Shown: positions 5,259 through 6,021 of the stretch, piece after piece
Numbering within the stretch: the first letter of the stretch is position 1
How the letters are laid out: each line of letters begins with the position of its first letter
Source of the DNA: Nitrospira sp.
GTDB taxonomy: Bacteria; Nitrospirota; Nitrospiria; Nitrospirales; Nitrospiraceae
Assembly: GCA_012032965.1 (NCBI GenBank)
Contig: JAAUPT010000119.1
Span: 1-6,021, forward strand
DNA: 6,021 bases
Direction: 5' to 3'
The notes under the pieces: generated by a model
Told to the model about the DNA's origin: nothing
Database searches by the model: none
Seen by the model: the letters and a program-made list of their open reading frames with translations, nothing else
Made by a program: the position numbers and the translations under genes

Positions 5259-5492
5259 ATGGCAACTGTCGAAGAGCGAGTTAAGAAGATTATTGCTGAG
5301 CAGCTCGGTGTGGAAGAAGATGAGGTGACGCCAGAGGCCTCCTTCGTCGAAGATCTTGGCGCTGATTCGCTCGATACCGTCGAGCTTGTGATGGCGCTTG
5401 AGGAAGAATTCTCGATCGAAATTCCCGATGAGGATGCCGAGAAGATTCTGACTGTCGGGAAGGCGTTGGACTACATCAAGGAAAAGTCATAA
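5259..5492 (+). CDS. acpP: Acyl carrier protein
   Basis: A complete 77-residue, highly acidic ACP, one residue shorter than E. coli AcpP with its initiator methionine. It carries growing acyl chains as thioesters on a 4'-phosphopantetheine arm attached to Ser37 in the signature [19 protein letters not shown] (31-49). Helix II after Ser37 is the docking surface for the Fab enzymes and for PlsX. The four-helix pattern of the family is evident: [15 protein letters not shown] (4-18), [16 protein letters not shown] (36-51), DEDAEKI (57-63) and [10 protein letters not shown] (66-75). The gene lies 90 bases after fabG and only 2 bases before fabF. The strong ribosome site suggests it is translated well above its neighbours. 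No phosphopantetheinyl transferase gene is in the window, so activation relies on an acpS elsewhere. Confidence 0.98.
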   Translation: MATVEERVKKIIAEQLGVEEDEVTPEASFVEDLGADSLDTVELVMALEEEFSIEIPDEDAEKILTVGKALDYIKEKS

Positions 5493-5494
5493 GC

Positions 5495-6021
5495 ATGCCT
5501 CCAGAAGTGTCTCATCCGGCCGCGCGACGTGTTGTGATCACTGGTCTTGGGCTAGTGACTCCGCTAGGCACGGGTGTTGAGAAGACCTGGAAGGCAATCT
5601 GTGCCGGTGAGTCAGGGATTGCCCGAATCACCAGGTTTGACCCGACAGCGTATGACGCCCAGATTGCGGGGGAGGTCAAAGATTTTGATCCGGCCCGATT
5701 CATCGAAAAGAAAGAAATTAAGAAGATGGATACGTTCATCCACTATGCCGTGGGGGCTGCCCAATTGGCTGTGGATGATGCGGGTCTAAAAGTAAAGCCG
5801 GAGGAAGCCACCAAGGTGGGGGTCTACATCGGTTCCGGGATCGGTGGGCTTGGATCGATTGAACACTACCATGAGGTACTCAAAGACAAGGGGCCCGGTC
5901 GAGTCTCACCGTTCTTCATCCCCATGACCATCATTAATCTTGCTTCTGGGCAGGTGGCGATTCGGATCGGTGCTAAAGGACCGAATTCATGCGCCGTGAC
6001 GGCCTGTGCCACGGGTAACCA
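5495..6021 (+). CDS. fabF: Beta-ketoacyl-ACP synthase II (FabF), 5' part (3' end outside window)
   Basis: The frame from ATG 5495 stays open to the window edge, giving 175 complete residues of a protein normally about 410-420 long. FabF elongates acyl-ACP by condensation with malonyl-ACP. Seen: RRVVITGLGLVTPLG (11-25), the KAS I/II N-terminal signature, then SGIARITRFDP (40-50), MDTFIHYAVGAAQLAVDDAG (78-97), GVYIGSGIGGL (109-119) and the nucleophile Cys171 in TACATG. The two catalytic histidines and the C-terminal half lie beyond the edge. The pairing with acpP and the TFIHYAVGAA segment favour FabF over FabB. The start lies 2 bases after the acpP stop, with AAGGA at 5478-5482 inside acpP as a rather distant ribosome site, so coupling to acpP is likely. 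The N-terminus is several residues longer than typical; GTG 5507 is a shorter in-frame alternative. Confidence 0.95.
   Translation, partial: MPPEVSHPAARRVVITGLGLVTPLGTGVEKTWKAICAGESGIARITRFDPTAYDAQIAGEVKDFDPARFIEKKEIKKMDTFIHYAVGAAQLAVDDAGLKVKPEEATKVGVYIGSGIGGLGSIEHYHEVLKDKGPGRVSPFFIPMTIINLASGQVAIRIGAKGPNSCAVTACATGN

Noticed and set aside
5210..5284. Short frame from the ATG within CCCCATGGGG running into acpP.
   Set aside because: It has no ribosome site and its composition looks non-coding; it overlaps the acpP start in another frame.
1..6021. Search by eye for CRISPR repeats, insertion sequence ends, tRNA genes, toxin-antitoxin pairs or a novel cluster.
   Set aside because: None was seen. 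The window is almost entirely conserved ribosomal and fatty acid synthesis genes in a well-known order.

Overview
The window is an ordinary, densely packed housekeeping region of a moderately G+C-rich bacterial chromosome. All genes lie on the + strand. In order they are: the 3' end of rpsR (ribosomal protein S18), a yceD/DUF177 gene, rpmF (ribosomal protein L32), plsX, fabH, fabD, fabG, acpP and the 5' part of fabF. From yceD to fabF this is the same gene order as the well-known Escherichia coli yceD-rpmF-plsX-fabHDG-acpP-fabF cluster. The protein sequences do not look enterobacterial. My impression is a Nitrospirota-like (Nitrospira-type) bacterium, but that rests on sequence style and memory, not a search, and should be held loosely.

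Layout. Positions 1-1076 hold the ribosome-related block: the S18 tail, a cysteine-rich DUF177 protein implicated in large-subunit rRNA metabolism, and a four-cysteine zinc-ribbon L32. A 222-base gap (1077-1298) follows, containing a possible hairpin and a possible 10-codon leader ORF whose stop codon overlaps a GTG in frame with plsX. From 1299 the fatty-acid block begins. plsX and fabH overlap by 4 bases. A 123-base gap precedes fabD, whose start has no Shine-Dalgarno sequence but has a TTGACT promoter-like element just upstream. A 67-base structured gap separates fabD from fabG, and a 90-base gap precedes acpP, which has the strongest ribosome binding site in the window. fabF starts 2 bases after the acpP stop and runs off the right edge.

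How the genes work together. FabD loads malonyl groups from CoA onto the carrier protein AcpP. FabH condenses acetyl-CoA with malonyl-AcpP to start a chain, FabG reduces the 3-keto product, and FabF performs later condensations. PlsX draws finished acyl-AcpP into phospholipid synthesis as acyl phosphate. Every catalytic residue I could check is present. Placement beside ribosomal protein genes would let ribosome production and membrane lipid production share transcription.

I see no mobile element, CRISPR array, tRNA, rRNA or recognisable new system. The findings concern expression signals between genes and a few residue-level oddities, and most are modest.
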